Shown here: positions 42,059-44,973 of the stretch, one piece after another
How the letters are laid out: each line of letters starts with the position of its first letter
Numbering within the stretch: the stretch's first letter is position 1
Origin: Chara braunii
Taxonomy: Eukaryota; Streptophyta; Charophyceae; Charales; Characeae
Direction: 5' to 3'
NCBI GenBank assembly: GCA_003427395.1
Contig: BFEA01000342.1
Coordinates: 111,600-156,572, forward strand
DNA: 44,973 nucleotides
Notes under the pieces: model-generated
The model's input: the letters and a program-made list of their open reading frames with translations, nothing else
The model's database searches: none
Told to the model about the DNA's origin: nothing
Translations under genes and position numbers: made by a program

Positions 42059-43740
42059 CTCATCTCCTAGTGTGTGTCAGTTCAAAACTTGTCATTTTCT
42101 CTCATAATCTCAATTTTCTACTTGTTTCCCTACTTGGGTGTGAATTGCAACTCACATCTTGGTGTAGAGTAGTCTTTGAGTAGTGATTTGTGTTTGTTTT
42201 GTCTATTCTACCTCTCCCAAGTGAATCGCAACTCTCTCCCTGGTGTATGTGAGTCCAAACTTGTTATTTTCTCTCATGATCTTTATGTTTCTACTCATTT
42301 TTCTACTTGGGTGTGAAGCGCAACTTGTATGTTGATGTCAACGTGTGTTTGAGTATTCTGATGTACATGTTTTGTCCTTTTCTTCAGTCTTATGTAAATC
42401 GCAACTCATCTCCTAGTGTATGTGAGTCCAAACTTGTGATTTTCTCTCATGATCTTCATGTTTCTACTCATTTTCCTACTTGGGTGTAAATCGCAACTCA
42501 TATGTTGATGTCAACTTGTGTCTGAGTGTTGTGTTGTGCATGTTTTTTCCTTTTCTTCACTCCTATGTAAATTGCAACTCATCTCCTAGTGTATGTGAGC
42601 CCAAACTTGTGATTTTCTCTCATGATCTTCATGTTTCTACTCATTTTTCTACTTGGGTGTAAATCGTAACTCATATGTTGATGTCAACTTGTGTTTGAGT
42701 GTTGTGATGTGCATGTTTTGTCCTTTTCTTCACTCCTATGTAAATCGCACCTCATCTCCTAGTGTATCTGAGCCCAAAATTGTGATTTTCTCTAGTGATC
42801 TTTATGTTTTTACTCATTTTTCTACTTGGGTGTAAATCGCAACTCATATGTTGATGTCAACTTGTGTTTGAGTGTTGTGATATGCATGTTTTGTGCTTTT
42901 CTTCACTCCTATGTAAATCGCAACTCATCTCCTAGTGTATGTGAGCCCAAACTAGTGATTTTCTCTCATGATCTTCATGTTTCTACTCATTTTTCTACTT
43001 GGGTGTAAATTGCAACTTATACGTTGATGTCAACTTGTGTTTGAGTGTTGTGATGTGCATGTTTTGTCCTTTTCTTCACTCCTATGTAAATCGCAACTCA
43101 TCTCCTAGTGTATGTGAACCCAAACTTGTGATTTCCTCTCATGATCTTCGTGTCTCTACTCATTTTCCTACTTGGGTGTAAATCGCAACTCATATGTTGA
43201 TGTCAACTTGTGTTTGGGTGTTGTGATGTGCATGATTTGTCCGTTTCTTCGTCTCCATGTGAATCGCAGACCATCTCCTAGTGTGTGTGAGCTCAAATCT
43301 TGTTATTTTTTCTCCTAATCTTCATTTCCTACTCATTTTTCTACTTGGGTGTAAATCGCAACTCATATGTTGATGACAACTAGTATTAGAGTGATGTAGA
43401 GTGCATGTTTCCTCTATTTCTTCATCTCCGTGTGAATCGCAATTCTGCTTCTAGTGTAGTTGAACTCAAAACTTATCATTTTCACTCATAATCGTCATTT
43501 CCTACTTGTTTCTCTACTTGGGTGTAAATTGCAACTCATGTGTTGATGTCAATGTGTGTTTGAGTGTTGTGATGTGCATGTTTCGTCCGTTTCGTCATCT
43601 CTATGTGAACTGCAACTCATCCCCTAGTGTATGCGGGCTCAATACTTGTCATTTTCCCTCATAATCTTCACTTCCTGCTTGTTTTCCTGTTCGGGTGTGA
43701 ATCAGAGCCTTAATCTTGATGTAGCTTAGTGTTTCGAGTA
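42059..43740. repeat. 173-bp satellite (dimeric, 81 + 92 bp)
   Basis: The anchor TACTTGGGTG or its variant occurs at 42,131, 42,304, 42,477, 42,650, 42,823, 42,996, 43,169, 43,342, 43,515 and 43,688, giving nine intervals of exactly 173 bp. Within a unit TAAATCGCAACTCAT occurs twice, 81 bp apart, so each unit is a diverged dimer. Central copies are nearly identical and edge copies diverge, as expected for unequal exchange. Each unit has a 60-codon frame overlapping the next, but 173 is not a multiple of three and there is no other sign of coding. Confidence 0.95.
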
Positions 43741-43794
43741 GTATAGGATGTTGGCATTGTCTGATTTTCTGCCCTGGGTAAACTGTTGCCTTTC

Positions 43795-44135
43795 TCTTCT
43801 AATTCTAGGCTAGATACCACTTGAATTCACCCCCCCTCGTGTTCCATTCGAAAGCGGTAATTGGGGAACTTGACGGGCCGCTCTTTTTCCGGCTGCTTGA
43901 GATGTTGATGTGTTTTATTTTGCTGGGTAGCTGTAGGTCTGTAACTGTTGCTGTGATCTAGCCGACATAGGCTGTTGTCTTTCCCTCCTTGCTCTAGATT
44001 GGGTACCGCTTGAATTCACCCCCCTTCCCCGTGTTCTATTCGAACGCGGTAATTAGGTAGTTTGATGGGCTGCTGTTTTTCGGACTGTTTGAGATGTTGC
44101 TGTGTTTTTTTTCACTGGTAGCTGTAGGTTCGCAG
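43795..44135. repeat. ~189-bp direct duplication
   Basis: Two diverged copies offset by 189 bp. Each contains TTGAATTCACCCCC (43,821 and 44,010), a GTGTTC[CT]ATTCGAA segment, CGGTAATT, GAGATGTTG and GTAGCTGTAGGT. It follows directly on the 173-bp array. Confidence 0.8.
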
Positions 44136-44280
44136 TCCTAGACAGAGACTGGGCAGCATAAACTGCTGATCCCGGGAGAAGACAAGATAACCACCCACCA
44201 TCGCAAGGATCACCCGAGATCCGCAAACGGACCAAGTGTGGCCGGCGGCACGTCGACAACGTCACTGCAGAAACTTGGGG

Positions 44281-44385
44281 ATGAGGTCTGAGGATGCTCA
44301 GACCTCATGTTCTGAGTAAAAACGGATGGCCTGCAGACCCAGCAGGCCATCGGAGTCCGTTTTCTGAAAAAAACAGAAAACGGAC
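44281..44385. repeat. Cluster of three long hairpins
   Basis: Hairpin 1: ATGAGGTCTGAG / CTCAGACCTCAT, 12 bp, loop GATG (44,281-44,308). Hairpin 2: GATGGCCTGC / GCAGGCCATC (44,325-44,351), extended by AAAACGGA / TCCGTTTT (44,319-44,363). Hairpin 3: GTCCGTTTTCTG / CAGAAAACGGAC, 12 bp with an A7 loop (44,355-44,385). The TCCGTTTT strand is shared, so outer hairpin 2 and hairpin 3 exclude each other. Confidence 0.9.
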
Positions 44386-44440
44386 TTCCTCCGAACTGTT
44401 CACCCGAAAGCCAGCGGACACCCGAAATAGGCAACTTGGC

Positions 44441-44633
44441 CCAAACGATATCAGAACGACACTAAACTTTGTGGAGGTCTTCCCTGTGATACAGTGAGAG
44501 GGCCCACTGAGTTTGGTATGATTCTCATAACGTTTGGGGCAGGAAACACAGGCCTGTGCACACCGAATTTTCACCCTGGGCAAAAAACAGCAAAAGCGGT
44601 AAGTTACCGCAAACAGCGGAATCTGCAGATTCC
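44441..44633. repeat. Large imperfect inverted repeat and perfect palindromes
   Basis: Arms of 34 nt (44,441-44,474 and 44,504-44,537) are complementary at 26 positions. Three more palindromes follow: CACAGGCCTGTG (44,547-44,558), GCGGTAA-G-TTACCGC (44,596-44,610) and GGAATCTGCAGATTCC (44,618-44,633). Confidence 0.9.
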
Positions 44634-44806
44634 CAGCCAACTGTACCTGCTGCAACTGTGTGTTTTCTGCATATAGACTGTGGACTGTGTACTATGGGAA
44701 CTGTTTTTGCCTGCGGGACCAAGGGGTACGGTGGGCAATGAGCCCGGTCGCTCAGGGTAGGAGGCAACGCAGGGCCAAGGGTCACTTTGCACCCCATCAC
44801 CCCTTC

Positions 44807-44973
44807 GCCGTCACCCGCACCAATCCGCCATAACCGACCTTCTTCCACCTTCTTCTACCTCCATCACCCACTCTCATTCACCATAGCCAACCTTCACTTA
44901 CCTTCTTCCACCTCCATCACCCGCACCCATCCACCATAGTCAACCTTCACTTACCTTCTTCCACCTCCATCAC
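44807..44973. repeat. 53-bp satellite, second locus (cut by window edge)
   Basis: About three copies of the same 53-bp unit as at 18.46-19.69 kb. The first is diverged and the last is nearly identical to the left-hand array. It continues beyond the window. Confidence 0.95.

Noticed and set aside
41814-42183. Ser-rich and Leu-rich proteins
   Set aside because: These are direct translations of the pyrimidine tract in two frames, with no other coding evidence.
42307-43181. Five tandem 60-residue proteins
   Set aside because: They are read off the 173-bp satellite; each overlaps the next and follows the repeat period rather than a conserved frame.

Overview
This is eukaryotic nuclear DNA from a repeat-dense intergenic region. 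I see no single-copy host gene, no prokaryotic operon structure and no rRNA. Nearly all recognisable coding sequence belongs to two decayed Ty3/gypsy-type LTR retroelements lying head to head. Element A reads on the minus strand (about 2.7-15.1 kb) and element B on the plus strand (about 22.6-34.1 kb). A candidate tRNA-Asp-type primer binding site, the Gag and integrase style and the many satellites suggest a plant-lineage genome. A charophyte alga such as Chara is my impression only. A 579-N gap and scattered Ns mark draft assembly.

Element A, read right to left: candidate PBS (15.1 kb); a basic/proline-rich ORF (14.6-14.1 kb); two diverged copies of an unrecognised ~250-codon ORF family (M2 at 13.8-13.0 kb, M1 at 12.7-11.9 kb); Gag1 with a prion-like Gly/Asn/Gln/Tyr tract and a CCHC knuckle; protease; RT-RNase H; DDE integrase; then a second Gag-like ORF (capsid-like start, long coiled coil, CCHC knuckle) at 4.85-2.74 kb. 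Element B, read left to right: four tandem copies of the same unrecognised family (P1-P4, 22.7-26.2 kb); Gag; protease; RT-RNase H; integrase; and a short acidic 3' ORF with a SUMO-interaction-like motif, ending at a polypurine tract and a possible LTR start at 34,142. All these frames carry stops or frameshifts but remain readable for hundreds of codons.

The most novel system is this architecture: a canonical gag-pol core preceded by a multi-copy array of a new protein family and followed by an extra ORF. Nearly every ORF start has a 3'-splice-acceptor-like AG 11-46 nt upstream, which suggests expression from alternatively spliced transcripts of one element.

The rest is structured repeat DNA. 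At 16.59-18.21 kb lies a tract of about 20 short hairpins whose stems change sequence but stay complementary around a mostly ACG loop. A 53-bp satellite occurs at 18.46-19.69 kb and again at the right edge. Minisatellites with 38- and 18-bp units lie downstream of B. The 38.0-40.8 kb stretch is rich in hairpin modules. A TATA box (41.42 kb) precedes a pyrimidine tract and a 173-bp satellite whose period holds exactly over nine intervals. A palindrome-crowded segment lies at 44.28-44.64 kb. I could not find matching LTR pairs by eye, so element boundaries are provisional.
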